Assembly (NCBI GenBank): GCA_002633025.1
Contig: NMRB01000055.1
Location: 238,788 to 302,787, forward strand
Reading direction: 5' to 3'
Source of the DNA: Notospermus geniculatus
Lineage: Eukaryota > Nemertea > Pilidiophora > Heteronemertea > Lineidae
DNA length: 64,000 nucleotides
Shown here: positions 43,929 to 58,013 of the stretch, piece by piece
How positions within the stretch are numbered: position 1 is the first letter of the stretch
Layout of the letters: each line of letters opens with the position of its first letter
Notes under the pieces: model-generated
The model's database searches: none
The model's input: only the letters and a program-made list of their open reading frames with translations
What the model was told of the DNA's origin: nothing
Position numbers and translations under genes: made by a program

Positions 43929-44124
43929 GGGGCTGTTTGTTTTCGTCAATTGAGGAATCTGAGTTGTGATCCTTGAGAAAATGGAGAAAGCTATGAAGCT
44001 GCAATTTGCAGCGGTTATTCTGTACAGCACAACAAATAATCCCCGAAATTTGCAAGTGCATAGCTTTTCCATTTTCCCAAGGATCACAACTCAGATTCCT
44101 CAAGTGACGAAAACAAACAGCCCC
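43929..44124. repeat. Hairpin with about 65-bp arms, complete only in copy B
   Basis: Left arm starts GGGGCTGTTTGTTTTCGTCA (43929-43996), right arm is its complement (44060-44124), with about six mismatches or gaps. In copy A only the right arm is present (36559-36624), and the 269 bases 43723-43991, including the left arm, are missing. Confidence 0.78.
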
Positions 44125-47056
44125 TTACCCTCAAGATAATGCGAAGATATGCTTTTGTATTGATCAAATCTACATATGATTAGAAGGTGTCCTTTCATTA
44201 TAGTTGTGGTGTTTTTTGGACAACACAGATCCTATAGCCTGGCGGAAGTAACCAGCCTAAATGTTTCTTTGGCTGTACCATACCATTGAAAAACATCTCT
44301 GTTGAATGACATATTTATATTTCACCGGAGGCGATATTTCGAACTGAGAGTTATTGAAATATCAATTCTGGCAAACAATGCAACAACCTTTGAAAACCTG
44401 TTATGTTTGAGATAGGAGATATTCCACCTGAGGCTGTTTGGCAGAAAGGTCTTGTGATAGGTTGTTATGTGTATTGCTCAGCTTGGGCTTTAATTTTGTA
44501 CAATTCTGGTAAAGATTTACTCTGTTGCTTCTCATTTTCTCTTTGCTCAAATGCCAGCCATTTGTACGATGATCCTTAAAAACAGGCAAGGAATGTCGAC
44601 ACACCTAGCAACATTGGGTGGAGTGAAATACGTGTGAGATTTGGCCATCCAGTCAAGTATTTCAGTTTGACTTCATGACATTTCTTATGAAAGTTTCATG
44701 ATATCCAGCTGTCCCCTAATGATTTTTACACCACTACATACAATACATGTAGGCCTACTCGGCGTGAAGTTTGTTGCAACTTGCAAAGGCTACAAGATCA
44801 TTTGATGGCATTTGCACTTCCTAGTGCTGTGACACTGTGGTCTGCAAATGAGCAAGGTGCCCAATTGCCGTTTGTTGAGTGGTCCGTAAAATGAGCATGG
44901 TGCCTGCGACATAACGTCAGGATCCCCAGCAACTGAGATTGTTGTCCACCAACAACTGAGATTATTTCTCTACTTGCAGGCAATTTTCTGCAGAAGACGA
45001 AGTTGAAAACCTGTCGTTCCTGTTCTAACGGTTAGTATCAACCTTTCTTTTTCTTCTGAAAATGGAATGTATACATACCCTTGGTATATTCCAAACTTAA
45101 TCATGTTCAATGTTCCCGAAGTCAGGCAAACCGAGAGATTACGTTCGTATCTGAGAAGACTACTTGACCTGTGGTTTGCAGGAGCAGTCTTGCCTGACGA
45201 TTGATTTTGCCAGGGGTGGAAATTTGAATCTCGGTGTATGAGTTTACAAAATTGGTGAACTTTTGCTATCAAACCCTCCCCCATTTGAAACCTAATCTTT
45301 GGTTGAAATGAATGACTTCTGACGGAGTGGTGCTGGTACTTGCCCAAGGGCAGTCTTCCTGACTAGTATTCCCACCTGATGAGCGTACCATGGATAGATT
45401 CAAATGACGTTTTATTACAGTTAATGGACACTGAATATGATCTGCCAACATGAATCTCCAGCAACTCTATCCGTGCAAATTCGCGAACGAGCGATAGACA
45501 GCAATCTCCTTTGTCTGTTTTGGCTTGGTATTCAGGCTTGGCTTAATATGACGCTTCCACATCTAATTTTGAAATTATCAAGAGATTTTTTTTCATTTCT
45601 CATAACCTGTGCAGTTTCCGCATGGTGCTTCAGATCACCTCACCGGTTGTCCGTTGCACAATCGTGTTGGTGACCACGCCCATTGTGTCTTTATGAGAAC
45701 TGATCATTTTGTGAGGATGATTGCCTGATGAAGATTTTCTGCCTTCTCTTTGGAAGGAATTTGTCTCATGCATCAGTCATCCTCTGGTCTCATAAGTTTT
45801 TAGAGTTGGGAGTGGTTCTTGAAGGAAACCTTGCCAGGAACATTTAACCCACTCTTGTTGATGTGTATGTTCGGTGTAGAAAATCTTCAGCAGAAAATGA
45901 CAAAAGATGCACTGTGGACGAAAAGAGGTTACTTTGCTGCTGTGTGCTACTTTCGTGAAACGGACCATTGCCCATTGCAGAGAATTCATTACTCAGATTC
46001 TATCATCTGTTAATACCCATTTGTTTAACCTCATGCACTCCATCAAAAACACATAGTATACAGGATTTTGATATCACCAAGTTTCCCACACGCATAACAA
46101 TAAATGCAAAAAAAACTCTGCGTGTAATATTGGTTACGGTTTACATTTCACCACATGATGGTCATGCTCTAACCCATTGTAAACATCTCACCATATGTTC
46201 CAAGCAGTCATGAACCCTGGCACAGGACTACCAGTCTTTTAGATCACTAATATGATATGATAAACAAGGGTTAGAAACTTATGTGGCTTGCCTTCATTCT
46301 GTCTCTTACACTAACTAGGTTAGCGTCCGAGCTGGAAGCCTTTCACTAATTCTCAGAAGTGTGGCCAATGCTTGTTGTTCAAGCGGACAACCTGTCCTTT
46401 TGCCGCGTCACAAAGGTTTTTCTGGGTAAAAAAACCATAGATCACATATCACAGATGGTGTGGTCATATATGATGATATTTGTTCAGATAAACATCTGTG
46501 TCTGTCTTGGTGATGTGCATGTATATCAAACTCATAGTACTCATGAAAGTTTGCAGCAAAATGCTTTGAAGTTAAAATTCAGCAGAATGGCAGATTGCAG
46601 CATCTGGACATTCAAAACCTCGCCTGGTAAGACTCTTTTATGCGAGGACAGGAATTCATGGAGTTTCAGGGGTCTGTAGGAAGTGACGTGCTTTGTGTTA
46701 ATTATGTGACATCTCCGATACTCACTGTGAATAAATTATTCCAATTCAATTTGCTTTTGTTTGATTTCTTGAATCAACACTAGGTGTCTCTGATTGTGGC
46801 ACCAAGCATGGTTGATTTAAAATATTCATGATGAGTGACTAACGACTGGTACCTCTTTTGATGCTGGAAATTGTTGCTTGTTGATATGGTAGATTAGAAG
46901 TCCTTTCCTGTTTAGTATGCTGTTTGCTCAATGATTTTTACTTGGCTTTTGAGAGTTTTGGAGTGTAATCATTTATAAACCAAACTGGCTCTCTACGGGC
47001 AACTTGGTTGTAGAATATGGGTAATTGTTTGTGCTATTGCCCTTAGTGTATGTCTC

Positions 47057-47511
47057 AAGCCTAGCGCACATTGACCTTGCGACTGGAAGCAACTGAACGC
47101 AACAGATCGGTTAGGACTGGTTATTGCGGCAACAAGTGGCACAATCCAGTCTTCAATCTGGAGCACGCACATCGAACAGGCAACTGAACTGAATGCTACA
47201 CGGAAATTGTCGATGTCTTCCGACCGGACCACTCGGGATTCGATCAGAAACAAACAAAGGAAATTCATTGCCAGAGACCGCACATCGACAGCGACTGAAG
47301 AGAGAACTAGAAGTAACGGTCGGCAACGAGTAGAACATGAGCAACTGGATGGAACTAGCGGCAACGGTCGGCAATAGCGTTGCCGGGACACGCACATCGA
47401 CCTGTTTGAGCATCTGATCAGTTGCTGCTGTTTCCAGCCAGTCACCCACTGTTGAAGGAAACGCCATTGCCGGTAGTTGCTTCCATCGCAAGGTCGATGT
47501 GCGCTAGGCTT
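47057..47511. mobile_element. Foldback element AAGCCTAGCGCACA (copy B)
   Basis: Allelic counterpart of 40374-40828, differing at only a few bases. Same inverted ends and internal CGCACATCGA motifs. Confidence 0.8.
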
Positions 47512-48806
47512 TAAGGGAACGAGCTAGAAAACTCTCATGCATGTCATGTGGGGGATGCATGATGGCATGAAAAGTTGCATGGTTTCAAGTAACGGTTTAG
47601 TTTTTGTCATGCCCCTTGGTGTGTACATTTTATGACACACTGCCAATGGTAATGGGAGGAAGGGAGGGACCTGCTGGGCTGCATAAAAAATGGCCGCCTG
47701 GCCGCCTACATGTAGAGAGCGAAAGGCAAACTATAACCATCGATTATATCACTCATACCTGCTGTTGTAAACCACCACGCTCATATCTAAACAATGGACC
47801 AATATTCATGTCAATATGAGGACTATTTAATATTTCATGCCCCATTGTAGTGGGCAAGTTGCGTACAACGTGAATGACATAACTATCGGTGCTGTTCAGT
47901 TCTCTGTGTATTATGCGTAAAAAAGCATGTGTCATCCTGACTCCCGTTTAACATCTGCAAATATTGCAGGATAGACCATTGCAGAATTTGCTGAAAACTG
48001 GTGTGGTCGACGGAGGTACACAGTTTACATCACCAGTACCGGTAGTTGCATTTTCAAATGCTAATCAATTTGTGCAGCACTGCAATACAAGTTGCGTCTC
48101 GTTGTGTGGATGGGGTTTTACCTTCGTAAATGAATTGTACTCTGAGTTCGTCATGTTCAAGATGATAACTGTAATCGACGCAAGCACTCCTGAAAAAATG
48201 TTAAGATTTCCTGATTTCAACTCCACCTATTGCCATCTTTTGCTCCATCCCTTCTACTTGATGAATGGCTTTTACTGATTGTCCATGGTCTCTATATGAG
48301 CCACACCCAAATCCTAATCGACATGTCAAGGCATGATGTTGTCTGCTGTGTTGGTTCTCCAACCTACCATGAAGTTACATTCAGAACTGCGAGACCACAG
48401 CTAGAGGGAATTGCCACTTGTGTTAAATTTACCTAATGACTGCCTACTCTGCATGATTTATGGGTTTGATTTTTTCTCAGGCGTGGTAAGTTGGCTGTGA
48501 AATTACAACAAGGTCATTGTAGAATGTGACGTCATGAGTGTCTAGTTTAATAAAGTATTCATAGGGTTTTTAATGTAGTGAATATATACTTCGAAAATGA
48601 AGTTTAAAACCAGTCCTTCGCTTCAGTTTGGATGGCTGCAGAAACGATTTCTGACTATTCAAGTCGAGGTTTTTAAACTACTTCTGTATGGATTTTGTAA
48701 CATGTACAGATTCATGGTATTTTGAAGATTTTCAACCTATAGGCTGTGATTTGACAGTTTAAAATGTTCCACAAGCTGTGATCTCCTATCTGAATTGAAA
48801 TGTTAT

Positions 48807-50295
48807 ATAATTAAATTCAGAGGAGAGAAAAGATCGTGATAGTTATTTCACAAACAACTCACAGTGTGTGAAAAGGTGTTGTTGGAAATACATTTTGAGA
48901 TGTGAAAGTCGTTGCTGATACTGATAAAACGTGACATCTGTGATGGCCAAGATGGTGGGACAGCATTTGAGATGGCCATTGAACATCATGAATTGAAGGA
49001 TCGTATTCATTAATTGTATTGGTGTTATATCGATTCCCCACATAATGAATGCATTATTGTTCTCTTTTAATGAGCGGTTACCTGTGAAATCTTTGTACCG
49101 CCATCAATTTATTGACATCTTTAGGCGAAAAACCTGTTTCATCAATAGTTGGGTCTATAGACTTATTGATGTTCATCTTTTAACGAGAACTACGGTCATC
49201 CATCTTCTCTTGCCTCAGTTTTCAAGTGAGATTTTGAAGCAGTTCAGTCGAACCGCCAAGGTCCGAATGGTGCACTCCATGCCCGTGGGTAGTCGTCGTA
49301 ATTCTACTCAGACATGAGACATGCATGATCATTCCAGGCTTCATTTGGTTGTCTTTCCTCAGCTCTCAACATGATCACAATGAATGAAAATACACTGCAG
49401 GCTGGGGTTTTCCTGCTTCTTGTTGGCCTGCACTCTTCATGCGCCAAAGCACATTTATAATATCTGGCGATGTGTACTTACTACCTTGTGGTCAATTCAC
49501 TTACCATTGGTGGCGATTGCCTTGGTCTGCCTGACTCCATTATATTTCTGCTTTCATTTCCGTGCTATTTTAGTGCCAGGAAATGACTGATTGCAATTGT
49601 ACTAAAAAATCCATTACTTTAGGTTGTACATAGGAAGGTTTTCATGTTGTTCTCTTTCGTGATCCCCGATAGAAAGTCAAAGTATGAACTTAGGATATTC
49701 TATTTTGCCGAGCAATGCTTCAAGACTGCTACTACATAGTCTGGTGACCATGGTTACTTGCATGAGAACATATCCATAGCCTGACAGCTCTTTCTGTTGT
49801 TAGGGAGTCATATAGGCCTGTCAGCAATCCCCTCTTCTTCAATATTTGAAAGGCTATTGGTGAAAATTTGTGAGCATGTGCTTCTTCTCTTATGAACCCC
49901 AAATGCTATCGGCTACTATGCCAAAAGTCATGATCAATTCTGGTACACACAGTTAAAAAAACCTTATCATTTCCGTATCGCGAAGTCTTCAGCATGTCGG
50001 AACAATGACTGTCTTCAGATACCCGTAGAACAGTCTAGTTGGTTGCTACATCAGAGTCCTCATTGTATCATTGCTTGGTGCGTGGTCGCCATAGCGATAG
50101 AGGGGATGCGCCAACCATGTAAACCTGTTGAGGCACAATAGAATCATAGGAGGTGACACGAGGTAACCATACTTTGTCTGTCAAGGATACCCGTACCCTA
50201 AAAATATTTCACCCGTGTCTCAATATTTCTCTAGAATTTGGAGTTGATGTGATGATCAGTCAAGTATTACATAAAAAAACAATATATCATCCTTC
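48807..50295. other. Gene-free stretch
   Basis: No recognised gene; frames such as 49045-49317 (+) lack family resemblance or exon structure. No strong repeat is seen. Confidence 0.4.
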
Positions 50296-51599
50296 TCATT
50301 TGGTGTTTGATACCTGGTCATCCTTTCTCAACATTAATCTACCCTGTTGTCAACACTTCTGTGGGCCCCAATACAAAAATCTGATCCACTGATCTGTTGT
50401 TAGATGATCCGAGACGGTGTCTCGAATGACAGTGTGTCATTTGATAGTCAGGCTGTCGATACTACCTGATTCTGTTTGCACCGACTCTGGTGGAGTTGTT
50501 TCACTTCATAATGCTGAATGGCTTGAAAAGATTGCCAAGGTCAGGCAGAGCGAGCAGGTAGCACACATGGTAGCACACATTCGGAAATGTGTGCTATGTG
50601 TGTGAAACCTGTGTGTTACCTTATCTCTGCGGCTACCTCATCTCTGTGTGCAGGGCTTAATTTAAGCGGATTCGCATCGCAGTTTGCGAGTGAAAAACGG
50701 CACTTTGCGATTGTAGCAAATCAAAGCGGCGCCTTCCAATCCATGCTACTTACCGTGTGGAAATAGTACTTTGACCTAATTGTCGCGCCATCTCTAGGTG
50801 CAGAACGAACTAAACAGACATTCTTATATCATAATACATGTGTTGTGTGCATTGCAAGATCCATCGATGTCGACTAATCATTGCGCCATCTCTAGTCTGT
50901 AGATCGAACTAAAGGTAGCTGGTTTGCTAATCCCCATCGTAGTTGCTGTCTGCATACATGAAGTCAGCTATTTTAAACACACTACAGACAGGGCTCGGTG
51001 ATACTCAAAGACACTGCTAAAATCAAATTATAGAATTGCTAATCAAATCATGTGTTTAACAAATTTTGATTCGCAAAGTTGCTAATCAATCAACAATTCT
51101 TAGACCAAGCCTTGGTGTGCTACCTCATTTATGTCTGCAACATGGCTCTTGACAATTTCCAATCTCGCTGACATGAATTTGTATGTGTGCTGCCAGCTTT
51201 ACGTGCACACATTAGTGAGGTGATCTCGCTGACATGAATTTGTATGTGTGCTGCCAGCTTTATGTGCACACGTTAGTGAGGTGATCTCACGGACATGAAT
51301 TTGTATGTGTGCTGCCTGCCAAGTTTCACTCTGATGTCAGTCCATCATTTTCATCTCGGGTGTGGGCGAAGTCGTTCTCATTTCGAGATGGATTTGTATA
51401 TATCAAACTGAGGATAATGGTCGTCAGATTTTATTGCCTTCTGTTGCCACACCCAATGCCTGTTGGGGCTCGGCATTGCATTCTGTTCATGGTTATGAAA
51501 TCTTTGACTGATATGATGCTGATAAACATACCGGTAATAAATGAGTGAAATTGAAAAATGTATCTGAAGATCAGGGATTATGTGATGGGGGGGGGGGGG
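50296..51599. repeat. Haplotype-like duplicate, first copy
   Basis: Matches 51601-52849 with substitutions and small indels. Both copies end in a poly-G run followed by N (51600, 52850). Inside, a roughly 60-bp tandem unit starting CTCGCTGACATGAATTTG occurs 2.4 times (51164-51320) here but about 1.5 times in the second copy. No gene. Confidence 0.85.
51164..51320. repeat. Tandem repeat, about 60-bp unit, 2.4 copies
   Basis: Units begin at 51164, 51224 and 51285 with CTC(G/A)C(T/G)G(G)ACATGAATTTG and share TGTGTGCTGCC, GTGCACAC and TTAGTGAGGTGAT. The paired copy has starts at 52471 and 52533 only, so the array length varies. Confidence 0.8.
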
Positions 51600-51600
51600 N

Positions 51601-52849
51601 TCATTTGGTGTTTGATACCTGGTCATCCTTTCTCAACATTAATCTACCCTGTTGTCAACACTTCTGTGGGCCCCAATACAAAAATCTGATCCACTGATCT
51701 GTTGTTAGATGATCCGAGACGGTGTCTCGAATGACAGTGTGTCATTTGATAGTCAGGCTGTCGATACTACCTGATTCTGTTTGCACTGACTCTGGTGGAG
51801 TTGTTTCACTTCATAATGCTGAATGGCTTGAAAAGATTGCCAAGGTCAGGCAGAGCGAGCAGGTAGCACACATGGTAGCACACATTTGGAAATGTGTGCT
51901 ATGTGTGTGAAACCGGTGTGTTACCTTATCTGCGGCTAACTCATCTCTGTGTGCAGGGCTTACATGTAGTTTAAGCGGATACGCATCGCAATTTGCGAAT
52001 GAAAAACAGCACTTTGCGATTGGTAGCGAATCAAAGCGGCGCCTTCCAATCCATGTTGCTTATCCGTGGTGGAAATAGAACTTTGGCCTAATTGTCGCGC
52101 CATCATAGGTGCAGAACGAACTAACAGACATCCTTATATCATAATACATGTGTTGTGTGCATTGCAGGATCCAACGATGTCGACTAATCGTCGCGCCATC
52201 TCTAGTCTGTAGATCGAACTAAAGGTAGCTGGTTTGCTTATACCCATCATAGTCGCTGTCTGCATACATGAGTCAACTATTTTAAACACACTACGGATAG
52301 GGCTTGGTGATACTCGAAGACACCGCTAATCAAATTATACAATTGCTAATCAAATCATGTGTTTAACAAATTTTGATTTGAAAAAATGCTAATCAATCAA
52401 AAATTCTTAGATCAAGCCATGGTGTGCTACCTCATTTATGTCTGCGACATGGCTCTTGACAATTTCCAATCTCGCTGACATGAATTTGTATGTGTGCTGC
52501 CTGAGCTTTACGTGCACACGTTAGTGAGGTGATCTCGCTGACATGAATTTGTATGTGTGCTGCTAAGTTTCACTCTGATGTCAGTCCATCATTTTCATCT
52601 CGGGTGTGGGCGAAGTCGTTCTCATTTTGAGATGGATTTGTATATATCAAACTGAGGATAATGGTCGTCAGATTTTATTGCCTTCTGTTGCCACACCCAA
52701 TGCCTGTTAGTGTTGGGGCTCAGCATTGCATTCTGTTCATGGTTATGAAATCTTTGACTGATATGATATGCTGAACATACCGGTAATAAATGAGTGAAAT
52801 TGAAAAATGTATCTGAAGATCAGGGATAATGTGATGGGGGGGGGGGGGG
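51601..52849. repeat. Haplotype-like duplicate, second copy
   Basis: A self-contained piece bounded by Ns on both sides, equivalent to 50296-51599. Most simply an alternative-allele contig inserted into the scaffold. Confidence 0.85.
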
Positions 52850-52850
52850 N

Positions 52851-55800
52851 AGATGTTGTGCTCTTCTTTAAAAAATGTGGTCAATTCCGATAATTCTTCC
52901 ACATTCCCACATTCCAAAATTTTGCAGTTTATTTCAAAAATAAAGGGCTAGTGGGCTGTGTGAGCGATATCCACGCTTTGCTGTTTCTGTTCAATCTTTG
53001 GAATAACCAATGTCCTATCAGAATCCTCTAGGCCTAGACAATACTTTTGAAGTAAAATGTAAAATCTCGATGTCTGAAAAATAGACTTTGCTGTGTAATA
53101 TTATTGTTGAGCTGAAAAATGTAAACAATGGAAACTTTTTGTAGCCTCAAAGCATAAAGCCTTTCACTAGTTGACATACGTCAGTTATTCCGATCATGTA
53201 TTGGATGAGTAAGTATTCCATTATTAATATCCCTATCTGAAATAGAAAATTCTAAATGGTAAAGAAAGTGCTGGGCCTGAGTTCATGGGCTTTGCATGTT
53301 TGTTCTATAAAGGATGGTATTTGTACAGAAATGAAATTCGATTCTACTTTCAGATTTTCCATCTGATTATTGGTGATAGCTTTGCCTGCAGTATTCAGTT
53401 GTTTGGTATTGTTTAAATTTTTTTCAGGCCCTGTTTTGAAAAACCCTTTTTCGATCAATCTGTGAATCTTTTATAAGGAAGGATTCAATATTATTCAGTT
53501 CAGTTTGTCAAGCCTCGGGCTAGAATCAGGATTTTGCGTGAAAAATACACAAGTTTTGGAGACACAAAGTGATGTCTGTTGCTGTTGAAATTTTTTTCAG
53601 ACATCGGCCAGATTGATGTTGCTACGATTTTAGTTTTAACTGGAGACAGATCCCCAGATTTGTTCTTATTTCTCTTTTAAAACCATGGTCATGATCAATA
53701 TGAAGTATTTGGTGCTTTTTGCAGCTATTTCACTCCAACACCAAACACCCTTCCTCATACTTTGACAAATGGTCATGACAACTAGCAATTTTAGAGTAAT
53801 AAATATTGTATTAGGTTTAGTATCAATTGAATCTCTTGTAGAGCAAGGTCCATTCGTGCCACCGCATCAGGTACTTGCATTATATCCTTTTGATATTGTA
53901 CATGTAGCTGGATTACTCAGGTGTAACGATTTGATTCAACGCTTGTTGGTGTTGGTGTTTGGGCAGTTACCATTGAATAGTGGAAGTGTTGATGGTGGAA
54001 GTGTACTCCAGATGACATGTAGTTGGCTGACTGGTGCAGCAGAAACACTGAATTGCCACTTTGATGAAATCAAGGTTTGAGTCCTCGAAATCACACATGG
54101 TGGCAGGGGTCAAGCTTCTGTTTCATAGTTGTTCTGTATGAAGAAGCATATGAAGTTGGGAAACTGCACTAAGTCTTTTGGTTTCTCATTTTCTTCTAAC
54201 TTCAGCTTGTGACAAGGTCTGTGGTCACTTATGGCAGGATTTGCAGTTGCAATACCCAGTTAATTTTGCAGGTAGTAAGTGTACCAAGGGAAAGCCTGTG
54301 TTAGCCATTGGAATGGAAGGATATTGGTTTTCCATCGTGCTGTTAAATATTGCAAAATCATGCAACCGTGCGGAAATCAATTGCCTTGCCCTGGCATGCA
54401 TTGTTATCAGGTACTACAGCTCTTCACCGCTTCACCACCGCTCTGTTCAACCCATCCTCAGGCACATGGTTGCCGTGGTGACATGACAACTATGGAGGCA
54501 ATCTCTCAATGTGGCGCTCGTTGATTGGTTCGGTAGTTTATAATTCATGCCATACTTAAATTGTTCATGGATTTTGAGGTGGTTTTACTCCACTGTGGGT
54601 TAAAAATCTGTTGGATGAGGTGTCTCAACAGAATATGAAATGGAGTCGAGACTAACTATTAAAAGAACTTTAGAGTGGCTGAAGTTTGACTGGTTTCACA
54701 TCGTCATCGTGAATGTCTAAGCTCTTGCAGAAGAGCTACACTTTTGTGGCGAAAGTTTTCCATATTCATGGCGAGTCGTTGCCAATGTCATTTTCTTAAA
54801 TTAAAGTCCCTTTATTTGATTGCTATTAACTTCCCTCGTTTGAGCTAAACTGCTTGCATAGAATTTTCTTGTAAATGTACCTGGCATGAAATCGAGTTTT
54901 ACATGGTCCCCATAACTGATCTCTCTTTGCATAGCCAGTGCAGGAGAGTTTCTCGTTTCATTCAATTCCATGTAAGAATTAGCATTAGTAATCTAGTGCT
55001 ATGGTAACTCTGGGACGATCAATTCCTATCCTATTTCCTTTGATAATTAGTCCAATACTACCTGTATGTCCACATTTGCTACATCAGGCAATGTGTTAAT
55101 GTCTACAGATCATTATATTGATGAGTAGTCCAACGTCATTATTTTCTCCTCCCTGTCGCCCGGCTGTCAAATGATTCCATAATTTAGTATCGATATCTTC
55201 GGATTGAGTATGGGATAGTTTCACTGTCAACGTTGGGTCGTACTGCAGCGATTGATTTGTCATAGAATGTCAATATGTCGCTGTCACGGTTTCCATCGTG
55301 AATTAATGAAAAGTTACGCCACTTAGAAACGTCTGTTGACTTAAAAAAAGTTTGGTTAAGCTGGCTCCAATTTTGGTTACCAGTACTATTCATTATGATG
55401 GATCTATAGGCTAGCTTGCTTTTTCACAATGACATGTACTACGTCTTATGGAGAGCACAGGCAGGGATAGGACATCGTGTCAAATGTTTGGCCTTGTCTG
55501 GTGTGCATTGCATTCTTGTACCATGTCATCACTCAATCAGGGCAACCGTCAGCTGTTAGAAGTCATCTTCATGAACGTCCATCTGCAGAGATGATATCCG
55601 GAGTGAAGATCAATGCACACAAATGATCATAAGGAACCCACATCATGTAGTTATCACAAACCTCAGACAATCATATCATGCAGACTCATTATTTGTAAAC
55701 CATTAGCAACTGCTCTCCTATTCTTTGCTGTCAATGACTCAATTCATTAGCGGCAGAGATTGTAGTGCCTTCATCTACATTGTGGGTGCAGCGATATCGC

Positions 55801-57800
55801 ATCTAAAATCTTAGTGAGGGATGCCGACGAATTTAAAGATGCCCTTATTGACCCCCAGGTGTTGAGGCAGAGAAATTATCAATCAGGTTAGGGGGTGATC
55901 ATTTTTCTGCTGGTGACAGACAACTTGGAGTGTTTGTTCCCTGTTGGTGGCATGATCTTGCTTCACTTGTGACCCCTTGATTCGAGGTGTATGGTGGCAT
56001 TTTTTGGTCGCATCATCTGTGCTGTCTGAGCTGCTGGTATCTCTCATATTTTCCATTAGCAAGGTAATAATTACATCAATTATAAGCACACTGACACCAA
56101 TACAGTCAAAAATTGAATTATTGTGCATTGATCACCTGCTTTACTTTAGGACTCCTCTCTGCCGGTACGATAATGGCAGAATTACACAGCAGTAGCCCAC
56201 AGCTTGATTTGACAATAATTACAGCAGGGCACTGGACAAAGTCTTGAATCACTGACATGGTAGTGGTAATCTGTTGCATCTCCCAAGCCATGGGGTGACT
56301 TCTCATGTCCTGCCCTGATCATCATTTAGCTTCATGGCCCCCTTTGGTCATTGCTTCCATCATAAACCTTGAAAAAACGTCGCATGTTAGTATGGTTGCT
56401 GATGTCTTCCAGCAATGGACCTGGATGATGTAGGAGAGTTTGATTATAATCAGTAAATTGAAACTGTTAAGACATTGTTCTTGCCAAGCACGTCGTGCCA
56501 GCGTCCAGTGTTCGAATGCTTATGTAAAATCTCTCAGCCTCACCTGACCAAGATGGAGAAGTTGGTCTGTGAATCCTCATCAGAAGAAAATGTTTTACTT
56601 GTTCATTAGCACGTCATCATTAGTGCCCTGTTGGTGTTGTAAATCTGATGGGTCACCATTGTTCATGGTCATTCACAGATCTTTTCATTCTCAGTGGCTA
56701 ATTCAATAGGATGATATCAAATTCTTTAGAAATGAACTTGGGAATAGTCCTCGCATTGTCTTGCCTTTATAAAAGCATCATTGTTTCTGGCTGCAGGTAA
56801 TCCAATCTTGACCATAGTGTGACCTGGTTGTGTAACGGACACTCATTTGTTACAGAGGAGGAATGGTCACTGTGGAGTTCTCTTTCATTTCGGGCCGAAT
56901 CCTTGAATCAGTGGTATCTTCTGCTGCTGTCCTCATGTCAAGTTTTGTGGATGGTCAATAACCATTGTTACAGGCAAAGACATTGATTGGAGTGAAAAGT
57001 TTGTGGGGGAATATGGAGAATCAATGAATTACATGTCATGAGTTCGACCTTGGGTCGGTCAGCCTACCAGGGTGTACATATAAGTCAAAGTGTGATACTT
57101 ATCTTTTGTGTTGAACAAAGGATAAATTGTCACACTTAGACTTAAATAGTTGTATGAATATGGGCCCTGGTCAACATCTCCACCAGCAAGACCCNTCATT
57201 TCGGCATTGCTTCCGCATCAAGTCCTATTGGTCGTTTTACCCTTTCCCGAACGTGCAGAAATGCCGCGAACTGTTCAGGAATGATAAAGACAGTGAACGG
57301 AACCTTTCAAGAATATGCGGAGAGGTTGCCGAATGAATGCGGATTCACTAAATTTGCATTCCGCGTCTTGTCCGCGCCCTAGTGGACGCTAGGTTTTAGT
57401 GGGATGTCTCATGCTGTTCTTTGTACTGTGGGTGTAAGAATCTGTGAAAACTGAAAATTAAGATTGTTTTATTCACAAATACTAATCTTTCTTTGTTCCT
57501 CTTAGCTCGTAGGCCAAACAAATAAATATATATTATTTCTGTGCTACCCCTGAATAGAACCTGATCATAATGCTTGGCTAATTCCTGTTGGATTGTGATG
57601 GTAACCATGACAACAGCGCTGGAGTAGTGAGGAGCCATTTTCCACAGTTGTGCTTACATCATACATGATTCATGAGCCGCTCGTTCTCATTCGTCCACTG
57701 CCAATCTGCATAATGAAACAATATTGAATGGGCCTATTAACACAATTGTGACAAGTCACATGGGATTATTTTAATTCGCGTACCTTTCCTAGTGCAGTCT
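52851..57800. other. Gene-free stretch upstream of the last gene
   Basis: About 5 kb of mainly single-copy, AT-leaning DNA without recognisable exons. An unresolved base occurs at 57195. It is the 5' flank of the gene starting at 57843 and might hold its enhancers; I cannot point to specific sites. Confidence 0.4.
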
Positions 57801-57815
57801 ACCTGCCGTGTGTTC

Positions 57816-57849
57816 ATTGGCTGTCTGTCTATGTTCTCCAGGTATAAAG
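57816..57849 (+). promoter_or_regulatory. Core promoter: inverted CCAAT and TATA box
   Basis: ATTGG (57816-57820) precedes TATAAAG (57843-57849); transcription would start about 25-30 bases after the TATA, near 57872-57880, leaving an 80-base 5'UTR before the ATG at 57956. The arrangement is canonical, but CAG just before the TATA could instead be an acceptor. Confidence 0.5.
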
Positions 57850-57955
57850 CTCTACAACAGTCGCTGTTCTGAAGATTGATTCCCACCGCCATACACACGC
57901 CCAGCTCCCGTCGCCTTCATTTCATCCAGTATTACATTGAGACTTATCGCACACA

Positions 57956-58013
57956 ATGGCGGATGAGCAGAGTTTTAATAGCTCCAACGGAAACCAGGAT
58001 GATAACTCACAAG
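57956..58013 (+). CDS. First coding exon of an unidentified gene
   Basis: ATG in good context (CACAATGG) opens a frame of 19 codons (MADEQSFNSSNG...DDNSQ) plus one base, ending at a strong donor CAAG|GTAGGT (58014). The peptide is short, polar and acidic. Such an exon precedes the first RRM in Musashi/hnRNP-type RNA-binding genes (the next residue would be Gly in phase), which is a guess only. No second exon is seen to 64000, implying an intron longer than 6 kb. Confidence 0.5.

Larger units (their letters stand above)
42921..48806. repeat. Copy B of the 6-kb duplicated region
   Basis: Counterpart of 35684-42125. It carries the empty site of the Tigger-like element (44312-44313), a complete hairpin (43929-44124) of which copy A keeps only one arm, and an extra 93 bases at 44779-44871 between two TTGTTG repeats. 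No supported gene. Confidence 0.85.
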
